Assembly: GCF_001021975.1 (NCBI RefSeq)
Contig: NZ_CP009928.1
Span: 1,736,001-1,800,000 of the forward strand
Origin: Chryseobacterium gallinarum
GTDB lineage: Bacteria > Bacteroidota > Bacteroidia > Flavobacteriales > Weeksellaceae
Direction: 5' to 3'
DNA length: 64,000 nucleotides
Positions 44,570 through 53,364 of this stretch are shown piece after piece. Within the stretch, counting starts at the first letter, position 1; each line of letters opens with the position of its first letter. The notes beneath the pieces were generated by a model that had not been told where the DNA came from, did no database searches, and saw only the letters and a program-made list of their open reading frames with translations. The position numbers and the translations under genes were made by a program.

Positions 44570-45448
44570 TTATTTTTTTATCATAATCTGATGTACGTTT
44601 TTTTCAATATTTTGTGCCAGTGTTTCCATAGGAATATCATTTTCATCATTGTTGAAAGGGTCTTCAATTTCTTCGGCAATAAGTTCAAGGCTCATCAGCA
44701 CATAGTACACAAAAACAGTAAGGGGGATCATGAACAATCCGATAGTAATTACGTAGGCAATCGGAAGCGCAAAGACATACAGGATAATAAACTTCTTGAT
44801 AAACGAAGAATAAGAATACGGAATCGGGGTGTTTTTAATTCTTTCACATCCGCCGCAAACATCTAGGAAGCCTGAAAGTTGGGTGTCTAGGTAAAGCATT
44901 TCAATGTCTGATATTTTTCCTTCTTTTTTTAACAGGTTCAGTTTATGGGATAAAAGGATGACCATTTCACTTGGGCCGTGGTTTTTTAAAGTTTTTTCAA
45001 TCTCGGAATAGTCTTCATCCAATGCCAGTCGGGTAGACTCCTTCGAAAGATGTTTGGCTAAAAAATGCGGAAAAAACTTCAGATATCTGGAGATTTGTTC
45101 TGCATCCTGCCGGTTGTCTCCAAGTATAGTATTGATTTTTATTGCAAAATTCCTGGTATCATTGACGAGCTTTCCCCAAAGTTTTCTGCCTTCCCACCAC
45201 CTGTCATAAGCGGTATTGGTCCTGAAAACCAGAAGTAAAGAAAGCACGAAGCCCAATAAAGAATGGATCATTCCTACATTGCTAACTCCGGATTTAGAGG
45301 TGAGATGAAGGTATTCCACCTCTAAATACTGAATGCCCCAGGAGTATAATCCTACCAGAATCATACTTGGAAACAAAATTTTCAAAGTATCACTTTTATG
45401 TAAGCTAAAAAGGATTTTAATAAAATGCTTGGTATTGTAAACTCTCAT
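44570..45448 (-). CDS. Bestrophin-family ion channel protein
   Basis: 292 aa from ATG 45448 (MRVYNTKHFIKILFSLHKSDT). The frame is open upstream to 45532, but a -7 box lies at 45466-45473, so the longer start is excluded. Bestrophin/YneE features: FRTNTAYDRWWEGRKLWGKLVNDTRN, LLKKEGKISDIEMLYLDTQL and IPYSYSSFIKKFIILYVFALPI. Four helices form a pentameric chloride/cation channel in the inner membrane; the ion is not known here. Confidence 0.9.
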   Translation of the reverse strand: MRVYNTKHFIKILFSLHKSDTLKILFPSMILVGLYSWGIQYLEVEYLHLTSKSGVSNVGMIHSLLGFVLSLLLVFRTNTAYDRWWEGRKLWGKLVNDTRNFAIKINTILGDNRQDAEQISRYLKFFPHFLAKHLSKESTRLALDEDYSEIEKTLKNHGPSEMVILLSHKLNLLKKEGKISDIEMLYLDTQLSGFLDVCGGCERIKNTPIPYSYSSFIKKFIILYVFALPIAYVITIGLFMIPLTVFVYYVLMSLELIAEEIEDPFNNDENDIPMETLAQNIEKNVHQIMIKK

Positions 45449-45465
45449 ACATTGGCTTAGTCTTA

Positions 45466-45473
45466 CAAATATA
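45466..45473 (-). promoter_or_regulatory. -7 box of the bestrophin gene
   Basis: TATATTTG on the minus strand, 17 bp before the ATG at 45448; a perfect TAnnTTTG match. Confidence 0.55.
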
Positions 45474-45696
45474 AATTTTTCAGAATAAAGTAAAGAAGTC
45501 CGAAGCTGGAAAAGGGAAGTCATTGAAGCCAAAGGAGTGGTTTAAGTTTTTATAAAATATTTTATATGATGCATAGAGGTTTGCGGGCAAATAGTAATTC
45601 TATCCTCCCTATCTCTTCAGCTTCCAACCCTTTCATCTTAATTTTCTCAATTTTCAAAAAAACACTATTTTTATTTCGCATAAAATACCCAAACCA

Positions 45697-46578
45697 ATGA
45701 TCCTTCAAAACGTAGATGTAGTAAACGATATTAGTAAAGAAGATTTTCAGAAAAATTATTTCAAAAAGCAAAAGCCGCTTCTCATCAAAAATTTTGCCAG
45801 CCGTTGGGAGGCATTTGACAAATGGAATCTTGCCTATATTCGTGAGAAAGCAGGAGATCAGGAAGTTCCTTTGTATGACAATAAACCGGCAGACGCTTCC
45901 AAAAGCTCGGATGCTCCGGTAACCCATATGAAAATGAAGGATTATATTGATACGATAAAAGCTAAACCTTCTGATTTACGTATTTTCTTTTACATTATTA
46001 CAGACCGGCTTCCGGAGTTGCTTAAAAATTTTACTTATCCGGACCTGGGAATGAAATTTTTCAAAAGGCTTCCAACTTTGTTTTTTGGAGGCAGTGAGGC
46101 CCATGTCCTGATGCATTATGATGTGGATCTGGGAGATTTTATGCATATCCACTTTGAGGGTAAAAAAAGGATCCTGTTATTTGATCAGAAACAATCTGCT
46201 TTCTTATATAAGGTACCCTTATCCGTCCATACCATCTATGAGCTGGATTACGAAAACCCTGATTATGGAAAATTTCCGGCATTGAAATATGCCCGGGGAT
46301 ATGAAATCTTTATGGAACACGGAGATGCTTTGTTTATTCCCGGGGCATTCTGGCATTTCAACAGGTATCTGGAACCCGGCTTCTCTCTCTCTCTGAGAGC
46401 TCTTCCAAATAAACCGGCTGTTTTTGCCAATATGCTGTATCATGTTTTTGTGATGAGATATACGGATAAACTGATGCGTAAGCTGTTTAAAGCCAGATGG
46501 GTGGATTATAAACAAAAATGGGCCTATAAAAAAAGTTCAGAGGCTTTGGAGAAACATCTGGGGAAAGAGAAAACTTAA
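45697..46578 (+). CDS. Cupin-like/JmjC-type hydroxylase domain protein
   Basis: 293 aa. cupin_8 layout: KPLLIKNFASRWEAFDKWNLAYIREKAGD at the start, then MHYDVDLGDFMHIHFEGKKRILLFD with the Fe(II) ligands His and Asp, and ALFIPGAFWHFNRYL with the second His. This is the 2-oxoglutarate/Fe(II) oxygenase arrangement of FIH-like and JmjC hydroxylases, some of which hydroxylate ribosomal proteins. The target here is unknown. Divergent from bestrophin. Confidence 0.87.
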   Translation: MILQNVDVVNDISKEDFQKNYFKKQKPLLIKNFASRWEAFDKWNLAYIREKAGDQEVPLYDNKPADASKSSDAPVTHMKMKDYIDTIKAKPSDLRIFFYIITDRLPELLKNFTYPDLGMKFFKRLPTLFFGGSEAHVLMHYDVDLGDFMHIHFEGKKRILLFDQKQSAFLYKVPLSVHTIYELDYENPDYGKFPALKYARGYEIFMEHGDALFIPGAFWHFNRYLEPGFSLSLRALPNKPAVFANMLYHVFVMRYTDKLMRKLFKARWVDYKQKWAYKKSSEALEKHLGKEKT

Positions 46579-46720
46579 TAAGAAAGGTGGATGTCGGAAG
46601 ATGCAGGTCGCTACTTTCCGGGAGGGAGAATTTAAATCCTCCATTACTATTTTATAGAATGATGCATAGAAATTCACAGACTAAAAGGAACTTTCAGCTT
46701 CATTCTTCCAGCTCCCAGCC

Positions 46721-47251
46721 CTATTTATTTACCAATCCGAAGATGGTGGCATCTACGAATTTTCCCTTTTCAAAAAAGTAGTCTTTTAAAGTTCCTTCTT
46801 TACTGAAGTTTAAAGAAGTGAGGAGCTTTTCTGAAGAAATATTGGCAGGGTCAATGAAGGCGTCCACACGATGTAGCCCCATGCTTTCGAAACCAAATGT
46901 TAAAATGGGAAGAATAGCTTCTTTCATATAGGATTGCCTCCAGAACAGGGGATTAAGCTCGTAGCCGATTTCGGCACGGGAATGCTCACGGTACCAGTTG
47001 TGATATCCGCAGGTTCCGATAACTTTTTTTTCAGACTTTAGTTCTAGTGCCCACCGGAATCCTTTCCCTTTCTCAAATTCACTGTTAAAGTGCTGAATGA
47101 TCCGTTGCGCATCTTCTAATGTTTTGAAAGTCTCAAGATCATAATATTCCATCACCTCATCCTGGGAAAAATATTCAAAAAGGTCTTCCGTATCATGGAT
47201 AGTAAGTTGGCGGAGAAAGAGTCTTTCGGTTTCTAAAACTGGAAATTCCAT
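46721..47251 (-). CDS. GNAT family N-acetyltransferase (RimJ/RimL-like)
   Basis: 176 aa. LETERLFLRQLTIHDTEDLFEYFSQ, RWALELKSEKKVIGTCGYHNWYREHSRAEIGYELNPLFWRQSYMKEA and HRVDAFIDPANISSEKLLTSLNFSKEGTLKDY are the family blocks. Divergent from mutS. Acceptor unknown (alanine N-terminus or small amine). Confidence 0.9.
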   Translation of the reverse strand: MEFPVLETERLFLRQLTIHDTEDLFEYFSQDEVMEYYDLETFKTLEDAQRIIQHFNSEFEKGKGFRWALELKSEKKVIGTCGYHNWYREHSRAEIGYELNPLFWRQSYMKEAILPILTFGFESMGLHRVDAFIDPANISSEKLLTSLNFSKEGTLKDYFFEKGKFVDATIFGLVNK

Positions 47252-47342
47252 AGATCTGGTATTTTATGGTGAAAATACAACTAATTCCTGATAAGGAAAA
47301 GTTTATTGAAAGATTAACTGGGCAACCCTGAATTTATTTTTT

Positions 47343-47350
47343 TAAATTTG
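47343..47350 (+). promoter_or_regulatory. -7 box of mutS
   Basis: TAAATTTG matches TAnnTTTG, 16 bp before the mutS ATG at 47367. Confidence 0.45.
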
Positions 47351-47366
47351 GGGCTCATTTTTTACT

Positions 47367-49958
47367 ATGGCAAAATCGAAGAAGGAAACCCCGTTAATGA
47401 CACAGTACAATACCATCAAGGCAAAATACCCTGATGCACTTTTACTTTTCAGAGTAGGGGATTTTTATGAAACTTTTGGGCAGGATGCCGTAAAAACATC
47501 CCAGATCCTGGGGATTGTTCTAACTAAAAGAAATAACGGGGAAGGGAGCGTGGAGCTGGCAGGATTTCCCCATCATTCAATAGATTCATATCTGCCGAAG
47601 CTGGTAAGAGCCGGGATGAGGGTCGCTATATGTGATCAGCTGGAAGACCCGAAAATGGTAAAAGGAATCGTAAAAAGAGGAGTAACGGAATTGGTTACTC
47701 CCGGAGTAACGTTCAATGATCAGGTACTGAATTCAAAAAAGAACAATTTTTTACTTTCTTTACACAAGGAAAAGGAAAAATATGGAATTGCGCTGGTAGA
47801 TATCTCTACGGGGGAGTTTTTAATTAGTGAAGGTACCCTGGAGAAATTATTGCACATTGTCAATACTTTTGATCCCAGTGAGATTATTTTCCAGAGAAGC
47901 ATGCCAATGCCCGAGCAGCTTAAAAATAAAAATGCCTTTAAGCTGGAAGACTGGGCTTTTCAGTATAACTTCGCTTATGAAAAATTAACCAATCACTTCA
48001 AAACCAATTCTTTAAAAGGCTTCGGTGTGGAAGGACTTTCATTAGCCATTACCGCTGCAGGGGCTATTTTTGCCTATCTTGTGGAAGATACCCATCACAA
48101 CCTGCTTTCCCATATTACCAGACTTCAGATTATTCCTCAGGAAGATTACCTGATGATGGATAATTTCACATTGAGGAATCTGGAGATCGTTTATCCAAGT
48201 AATCCACAGGGAAAATCATTGCTGGATATCATTGATAAAACATGCACTCCAATGGGAGGAAGGTTATTGAGAAGAAGGATTATCCTGCCTTTGAAATCGG
48301 TGGATGAAATTGGAAGAAGACTTTCTCTGATCGACTTTTTAAACGAAAATGACGCACTGAAGTATGAAATTGTACAATTGCTGAAGTCAATTTCCGATCT
48401 GGACCGGCTGATGGGCAAACTGGCTGCAGAAAAAATTTCGCCTAAAGAACTCGGTTACCTGCGGCAGAGCTTGATCAATATTCATAAAATCAAAGCCCTG
48501 TTACATTCCCATGCAGATGTGCTGGCCTGGCTGGAGCCGTTGTTTGATATGGAAGAACTGATTAGGTTCTTGCAGAGCCACCTGAATGAAGAGCTTCCGG
48601 TGAATATTGCCAAAGGAAATATCATTAAAGAAGGGGTTTCCGAAGAGCTGGACAGGCTGAGAAACCTTCAAAGTAAAGGACGCGGATTCCTGGATGAAAT
48701 GTGCCAGCGAGAGATTGAAAGAACAGGGATTTCCAGTCTTAAAATTGATTTTAATAACGTTTTCGGATATTACATCGAAGTTAGGAATACCCATAAAGAT
48801 AAAGTACCGGCAGATTGGGTAAGAAAGCAGACCCTGGTAAATGCTGAGCGTTACATTACCGAAGAGCTTAAAGAATATGAAAGCCAGATTCTGGGAGCTG
48901 AAGAAAAAATAGGAGTGTTGGAAAACGAACTGTACAGGAATCTATGTGCGGAGACAATGGTTTATATTGATCAGATCCAGGGGAATTCCAATATCATTGC
49001 CCAGCTCGATGTGGCGGCCGGATTATCTGAACTGGCAGTATCTGAAAGTTATACCAGACCTGTATTAAATGACGGTTTTGCAGTTGATTTAAAAGAAGCA
49101 AGGCATCCGATTATTGAGAATGCACTTCCTTTGGGGGAAAAATATATCCCGAATGATATTTTCCTGGATAAGGACTCTCAGCAGATCATAATGGTTACAG
49201 GACCCAATATGGCGGGTAAATCTGCAATTTTACGCCAGACCGCCATTGTATGCCTGTTGGCACAGATAGGAAGTTTTGTACCGGCAAAATATGCTGAAAT
49301 TGGCATACTGGATAAAATTTTTACCAGAGTGGGGGCTACCGATAATATTTCTGCAGGAGAATCTACTTTCATGGTAGAAATGAATGAAGCAGCCAATATT
49401 TTGAATAACATTTCAGAACGAAGCCTCATTCTGCTTGATGAAATCGGCCGTGGAACCTCCACGTATGACGGGGTGTCCATTGCCTGGGCGATTGCAGAAT
49501 ACCTTCATCAGCATCCAACCCAGGCTAAAACCTTATTTGCTACCCACTATCATGAATTGAATGAAATGACAGTGAATTTTGAAAGAGTTAAGAACTTCCA
49601 TGTATCTATCCAGGAAAATAAGGGTAATATCATTTTTCTGAGAAAACTCGTTCCGGGGGGAAGTGAGCATAGCTTTGGTATTCATGTGGCAAAGTTGGCC
49701 GGAATGCCTGCAAAAGTAGTAAATCGTGCCAATGAGATCCTCAAAACCCTGGAGGCAAGCAGAAGCCAGGATGGAAAAGGGTCCTCAGAAAGTATTAAAA
49801 GAGTGACTGAAGAAAATATGCAGCTTTCCTTTTTCCAGCTTGATGATCCCGTCCTGGAAAACATCCGTGAAGAGCTGACCAAAATAGATATTAATACGCT
49901 GACCCCTATTGAAGCTTTAATGAAGCTGAATGCAATAAAAAAAATGATTGGAGGCTGA
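47367..49958 (+). CDS. mutS: DNA mismatch repair protein MutS
   Basis: 863 aa, full length. Mismatch-binding domain I with FRVGDFYETFGQDA (the Phe-x-Glu reader corresponds to FYE), connector and lever domains, and the ATPase with Walker A TGPNMAGKSAILRQ, DNISAGESTFMVEMNEAANIL, Walker B LILLDEIGRGTSTYDGVSIAWAIAEYL and FATHYHELNEM. It recognises mismatches and recruits MutL. Its stop codon lies in the loop of the terminator hairpin. Confidence 0.97.
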   Translation: MAKSKKETPLMTQYNTIKAKYPDALLLFRVGDFYETFGQDAVKTSQILGIVLTKRNNGEGSVELAGFPHHSIDSYLPKLVRAGMRVAICDQLEDPKMVKGIVKRGVTELVTPGVTFNDQVLNSKKNNFLLSLHKEKEKYGIALVDISTGEFLISEGTLEKLLHIVNTFDPSEIIFQRSMPMPEQLKNKNAFKLEDWAFQYNFAYEKLTNHFKTNSLKGFGVEGLSLAITAAGAIFAYLVEDTHHNLLSHITRLQIIPQEDYLMMDNFTLRNLEIVYPSNPQGKSLLDIIDKTCTPMGGRLLRRRIILPLKSVDEIGRRLSLIDFLNENDALKYEIVQLLKSISDLDRLMGKLAAEKISPKELGYLRQSLINIHKIKALLHSHADVLAWLEPLFDMEELIRFLQSHLNEELPVNIAKGNIIKEGVSEELDRLRNLQSKGRGFLDEMCQREIERTGISSLKIDFNNVFGYYIEVRNTHKDKVPADWVRKQTLVNAERYITEELKEYESQILGAEEKIGVLENELYRNLCAETMVYIDQIQGNSNIIAQLDVAAGLSELAVSESYTRPVLNDGFAVDLKEARHPIIENALPLGEKYIPNDIFLDKDSQQIIMVTGPNMAGKSAILRQTAIVCLLAQIGSFVPAKYAEIGILDKIFTRVGATDNISAGESTFMVEMNEAANILNNISERSLILLDEIGRGTSTYDGVSIAWAIAEYLHQHPTQAKTLFATHYHELNEMTVNFERVKNFHVSIQENKGNIIFLRKLVPGGSEHSFGIHVAKLAGMPAKVVNRANEILKTLEASRSQDGKGSSESIKRVTEENMQLSFFQLDDPVLENIREELTKIDINTLTPIEALMKLNAIKKMIGG

Positions 49959-49974
49959 TCCAATCATTTTTTTT
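49941..49974 (+). terminator. Terminator overlapping the mutS stop codon
   Basis: Perfect 12-bp stem AAAATGATTGGA / TCCAATCATTTT with loop GGCTGA and eight Ts; the UGA stop is in the loop. It may also limit transcription from the minus-strand peptide genes. Confidence 0.85.
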
Positions 49975-49991
49975 ATTATAAACTTGTAAAG

Positions 49992-50153
49992 TTAGCAGCA
50001 GAACTCATCCTGAATTCCCGGAACACCTGATCGTTCCTGTCCTGTCCGGCGGTCAGTACAGCTTATCACGATGTGGCAGATAGGTCCAGCTCCTTTGATT
50101 TCTTTCAATGCCTTTTTAGAAAGCTTTGTTTTTTGCATGTTTGATGTTTTCAT
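49992..50153 (-). CDS. Double-Gly-type RiPP/bacteriocin-like precursor, subfamily A
   Basis: 53 aa from ATG 50153 (MKTSNMQKTKLSKKALKEIKGAG); the longer frame to 50204 has no support. The leader KLSKKALKEIKGA resembles double-glycine leaders. The core GPICHIVISCTDRRTGQER.. ends GVPGIQDEFCC; four Cys in total. It is nearly the same as the peptide at 50470-50631 (GP-C-..-SC-DR-G-E-GVPGIQD-CC). No processing enzyme is beside it. Last of four genes in transcription order. Confidence 0.8.
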   Translation of the reverse strand: MKTSNMQKTKLSKKALKEIKGAGPICHIVISCTDRRTGQERSGVPGIQDEFCC

Positions 50154-50184
50154 AATAATTATAATTGGGTTGTTATATTTTCGG

Positions 50185-50343
50185 TTAACAGCAATATCCG
50201 TCATTGCCTCTCGGACCTATGATCAGAAAATGACTGACCCCTCTCAGTTTGCATAACCCTTCTGCACATGCAGCAGCGCCTCCGTTAATCTCTTTCAGCT
50301 CACTTTTTGTGAGTTTTGTTTTTTGAATACTGAACTTTTTCAT
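50185..50343 (-). CDS. Double-Gly-type RiPP/bacteriocin-like precursor, subfamily B
   Basis: 52 aa, read directly from the minus strand from ATG 50343. It begins MKKFSIQKTKLTKSELKEI, continues NGG (leader end), then AAACAEGLCKLRGV.. and ends GPRGNDGYCC. Cys: two in C-AEGL-C and two at the C-terminus. It shares C-x-EGLC and the terminal CC with the peptide at 50678. Start preceded by AATTATTATG as in the 50153 gene. Confidence 0.8.
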   Translation of the reverse strand: MKKFSIQKTKLTKSELKEINGGAAACAEGLCKLRGVSHFLIIGPRGNDGYCC

Positions 50344-50469
50344 AATAATTTAATTGATTTAGATTGTGAATATTGGTATTGTCGCATCGGAAACAGATAC
50401 ATTTTGTTTCGGCGAATAGTAACTAATGAAACGACCGGTAGTTTGCCTGGTTTTGTTGTATAAATGGTT

Positions 50470-50631
50470 TTAACAACAAGGACCATCCTGAATGCCGGGA
50501 ACCCCTATGAGCTCTTCACCTGAATCGCGGTCAAAACAGCTAAATACAACCGGACATTCCGGCCCGGCGCCCTTAATCTTTTTAAGCTCTTTTTTGGTAA
50601 GTTTTTTTGTTTGAAAGTTTGATGTTTTCAT
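50470..50631 (-). CDS. Double-Gly-type RiPP/bacteriocin-like precursor, subfamily A
   Basis: 53 aa from ATG 50631, read directly on the minus strand: MKTSNFQTKKLTKKELKKIK, GA cleavage site, core GPECPVVFSCFDRDSGEE.. ending GVPGIQDGPCC. Same Cys layout as the 49992 peptide. Found between two B-type genes. Confidence 0.8.
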   Translation of the reverse strand: MKTSNFQTKKLTKKELKKIKGAGPECPVVFSCFDRDSGEELIGVPGIQDGPCC

Positions 50632-50677
50632 AGTCGTCTGATTTTGTAGATTGTGTTATTTTAAAAAGAGGTGATTA

Positions 50678-50839
50678 TTAACAGCAGTTTCCATGTCTGT
50701 CTATGAGACCCGCTACAGGCTCATCAGAACTGGGCATAAAACAAAGTCCCTCCACACATATTTCCGGAGGCTGTCCTCCGATGATATTCTTTAATGCTTT
50801 TGTAGGCAATTTATTTTTCTTAAAATTCAATTTTTTCAT
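50678..50839 (-). CDS. Double-Gly-type RiPP/bacteriocin-like precursor, subfamily B
   Basis: 53 aa from ATG 50839 (MKKLNFKKNKLPTKALKNIIGG); the frame is open upstream to 50941, but that region is not conserved in the sister peptides. Core QPPEICVEGLCFMPSSDEP.. ends LIDRHGNCC. First gene of the array in transcription order. Confidence 0.8.
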   Translation of the reverse strand: MKKLNFKKNKLPTKALKNIIGGQPPEICVEGLCFMPSSDEPVAGLIDRHGNCC

Positions 50840-51326
50840 GATAAATTTAGTTTGATTCAATACGAATATACAAAATCGTTCAAATAATTCCATTGATTGT
50901 GAGAAAATTAACATTTTATTATAAATGATTGTATTTGTCAATATAATGTTTGCAGAGCCTGTGGCGGTGGTTCCCGTTTGGTCTTAATTATACAAATCCA
51001 AGAGCTAGCCGGTGATTACAATTAATCCCAATAATCCTTACAGCCTGAAGATAGTTACCAGCAGATTGGCTAAGGCAAAGCGAAAAGGATTTTACATTTC
51101 CTTACCTGGTGATTGAAGGACAGAAATTTATCCGCAGTATGGTACTACAAAAACACTGAAACAATTATGACAATCCGGATGAGGTATCCGAACATTACGG
51201 TCAGGGCGCCGGAATGTTAGTTAAAAGCCTGAATGAACCATGTCAAGGTTCAAAATCTTGACATGGTTTCAATAACGAAAATTTTGATTTTTGAGACGCT
51301 TCTTACAATAAATGAGCTAGACTAAG
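50840..51326. other. Gap upstream of the peptide array; possible decayed sequence and large hairpin
   Basis: Nearest the array is an AT-rich upstream region. From about 50945 to 51235 the composition becomes richer in GC and short open pieces occur in several frames (for example a 50-codon piece around 51110-51260 with internal stops), which looks like a degraded gene that I cannot assign. A perfect 12-bp inverted repeat lies at 51236-51268. Confidence 0.4.
51236..51268. repeat. Perfect 12-bp inverted repeat (possible terminator)
   Basis: AACCATGTCAAG / CTTGACATGGTT with a 9-nt loop, about 60 bp past the stop of the minus-strand TonB-like gene. No strong T-run follows on either strand, so it may be a transcript-end hairpin or a binding site. 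Confidence 0.5.
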
Positions 51327-51779
51327 TTATTTTCCTGTTGTAAAAATTAAAGGTTGTCTTGCTTTAACCCTTATTTTAGTTCCGTTTTGTTCTCCGGGGA
51401 TCCATTGGGTCTTTATTTTTTTAAGTGCTCTTATAAACTCATCCTGAATGATTTCATTATCAGTTGATTCTATTTTGATATTAGACATGCTGCCGTCCTT
51501 TTCTATAATAAAGATGGCTGTTGCGGATGCCTCCTTAATGCCGGAATTATGTAATACCCGGGAACGGAAATTACGTACAAATTCCTTTTTGAAAGCGGCC
51601 ATACCACCTGGGAATTGCGGTCCGTTATTTCCTGATCCGGATTTAGGATTGGATGCTGGGGTTTGTTTAGTGTGCTGGTTTATAGCAGAGGCTTGTTGTT
51701 GAGCTTTCACCGAAAACGTAATCAGCAACAGCATTCCTATCATCATGTATTTGTTTATATTACCTTCCAAAACTATCAT
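51327..51779 (-). CDS. TonB C-terminal-like exported protein
   Basis: About 150 aa; start taken at ATG 51779, with 51794 and 51746 as alternatives. Signal-like helix (NKYMMIGMLLLITFSVKAQ), a Gln/Ser/Asn-rich linker, then a domain FPGGMAAFKKEFVRNFRSRVLHNSGIKEASATAIFIIEKDGSMSNIKI..ALKKIKTQWIPGEQNGTKIRV like the TonB C-terminal domain used in Bacteroidota 'energy transducer TonB' proteins. Lacks a separate ExbB/ExbD partner here. Overlaps the upstream YARHG gene by about 20 bp. Confidence 0.75.
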   Translation of the reverse strand: MIVLEGNINKYMMIGMLLLITFSVKAQQQASAINQHTKQTPASNPKSGSGNNGPQFPGGMAAFKKEFVRNFRSRVLHNSGIKEASATAIFIIEKDGSMSNIKIESTDNEIIQDEFIRALKKIKTQWIPGEQNGTKIRVKARQPLIFTTGK

Positions 51780-52677
51780 ATTTATCTTCCGCATATTTCG
51801 TGAAACGATTCAACAGTGCTACATTTTCTTTTTCCAAAGGAGATAGCTCCTGATCTACATTGTTGGAAACCGGAATATACCAATCAGTCTGTTCAAAGAA
51901 ATTTCTGTAGGTCTCTTTTTTAAAAGAGTAGCCGTGTCTTGCAAAGACAGAGTTTTTGATGATTTCAAGATCAAGTTTTCTTAAATTTTTAAGGTCTTTT
52001 TCCGTCAGTTTCTGTTTAGAAGCATTAAGCTTAAAAACAGCATCAGAAGCCACTCTGTTTTTAGAAGTCGTATAGCTTTCCGTTTTTCCGGTTTCGTCAT
52101 CGGTATATTTTTCTACAAACTCCTTTGGATTAGTCCAGTCTACCAGATTTGAATCTTTATCAAGCATAAAGTTGGGATTATATACAAACTCCTTTTTAAG
52201 GAGTTTCAGTGTTTTTACCGGAGCTTTTACGGCTGCTTTATTGAAGGCATTCCATCTCCCGGTCAGGCTGTCACCGGTCAGTTTTACCTCAAATCTGCCA
52301 TCTGTTTTATCATTTCCCGGTTCATCAAGTACAAATGATTTTGATGCTTCATTAAAAACTCCTCTGAAAGGGCGCTGGTTGCCATTAACGATACTTTGCC
52401 CATATACACTGTCCTTCGTGATTCTGTTGATTTTTAATGAAATTTTCTTATATACGTCCACATCATATGGGGTGTCGTCCATTTCGTCAACTGTTGTTAC
52501 CATACCATTAAAATCACCGGTATAAATACCATAATACTCTTTATGAATTTCAGGAATAACAACCGAATCTTTTTTTGCAATTGAAGAATCTTTTCCGGAA
52601 TTGTTGTTTTTGGTGTCTTTTTTACAGCCTGTTAAAGAAATGGCTAACACTAGCAAAGTATAATGTAAGGTTTTCAT
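51760..52677 (-). CDS. YARHG-domain lipoprotein
   Basis: 305 aa. Lipoprotein signal TLLVLAISLTGCKKDTK (lipobox LTGC). The C-terminal YARHG domain is clear: LEIIKNSVFARHGYSFKKETYRNFFEQTDWYIP. YARHG domains are extracellular and often tied to peptidoglycan or secretion, function unknown. The middle region (YGIYTGDFNGMV.. GRWNAFNKA) resembles a beta-barrel lipocalin-like unit. It overlaps neighbours on both sides by a few bases (operon 53321-51327). Confidence 0.85.
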   Translation of the reverse strand: MKTLHYTLLVLAISLTGCKKDTKNNNSGKDSSIAKKDSVVIPEIHKEYYGIYTGDFNGMVTTVDEMDDTPYDVDVYKKISLKINRITKDSVYGQSIVNGNQRPFRGVFNEASKSFVLDEPGNDKTDGRFEVKLTGDSLTGRWNAFNKAAVKAPVKTLKLLKKEFVYNPNFMLDKDSNLVDWTNPKEFVEKYTDDETGKTESYTTSKNRVASDAVFKLNASKQKLTEKDLKNLRKLDLEIIKNSVFARHGYSFKKETYRNFFEQTDWYIPVSNNVDQELSPLEKENVALLNRFTKYAEDKYDSFGR

Positions 52678-53321
52678 ATCTGTTTTTTTGTGATTAAATA
52701 TTCAATTAAAAATATATTCGGAATCCAGCCCAGCCATGCAATAACCTGATAGACATCCATTGGGTTTGGATGCAATAAATATACGATAATAACCTTCCAC
52801 ATCCGAAGGGTAATGGCGGATAAGGTAAAGGCAAAGCTTCGCCACATCCACTGCTTATGCTCTTTAAACCTTTTTTGCCGGGCAAGCTTATAAGCTTTAC
52901 AGGTTGAAAACCACCATAAAATACCCAGTATGATAAATGAGATTTTCGATAACAGGCCTCCGTTTGCGAATATCCCCATATAAATTCCTGAAGGTGCCGC
53001 GAAGATCAGAATGAGGAAAATATACATCTTTCCTATATTCTTGTGAAAATTTTTTATTCCAAAATCTTTCCTGAGAATAGCCAGAAAACCGGAAAGAAGA
53101 ACAAAAATACTCGTATAAACATGGGTATAGAAGAAACTGAGATATTCCGGTCTTTTGGTAACTTCGGTTTGTTTGATCATCAGAAAACTGACTTCAGAAT
53201 TAAAAGGAATATACTCCAGCGTAATCCTGAACATCAGCCAAAAGAAATAAGTAAACCCAATGATTAAAAGGGCTTTTACAAAAAGAATAATATTTTTTCT
53301 GGCCAAAAGCATATCTATCAA
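52674..53321 (-). CDS. DUF2306-type membrane protein
   Basis: 215 aa with about six transmembrane helices. FYTHVYTSIFVLLSGFLAILRKDFGIKNFHKNIGKMYIFLILIFAAPSGIYMG and FKEHKQWMWRSFAFTLSAITLRMWKV carry the His residues and R-S-[YF]-A pattern of the DUF2306 family, which resembles cytochrome b561-like proteins. Overlaps the start of the YARHG gene by 4 bp. Function not known. Confidence 0.75.
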   Translation of the reverse strand: MIDMLLARKNIILFVKALLIIGFTYFFWLMFRITLEYIPFNSEVSFLMIKQTEVTKRPEYLSFFYTHVYTSIFVLLSGFLAILRKDFGIKNFHKNIGKMYIFLILIFAAPSGIYMGIFANGGLLSKISFIILGILWWFSTCKAYKLARQKRFKEHKQWMWRSFAFTLSAITLRMWKVIIVYLLHPNPMDVYQVIAWLGWIPNIFLIEYLITKKQI

Positions 53322-53364
53322 TTAAAGCCGGCAGTAACAGGTGTTTAAGGGGAGCATTTATTTA

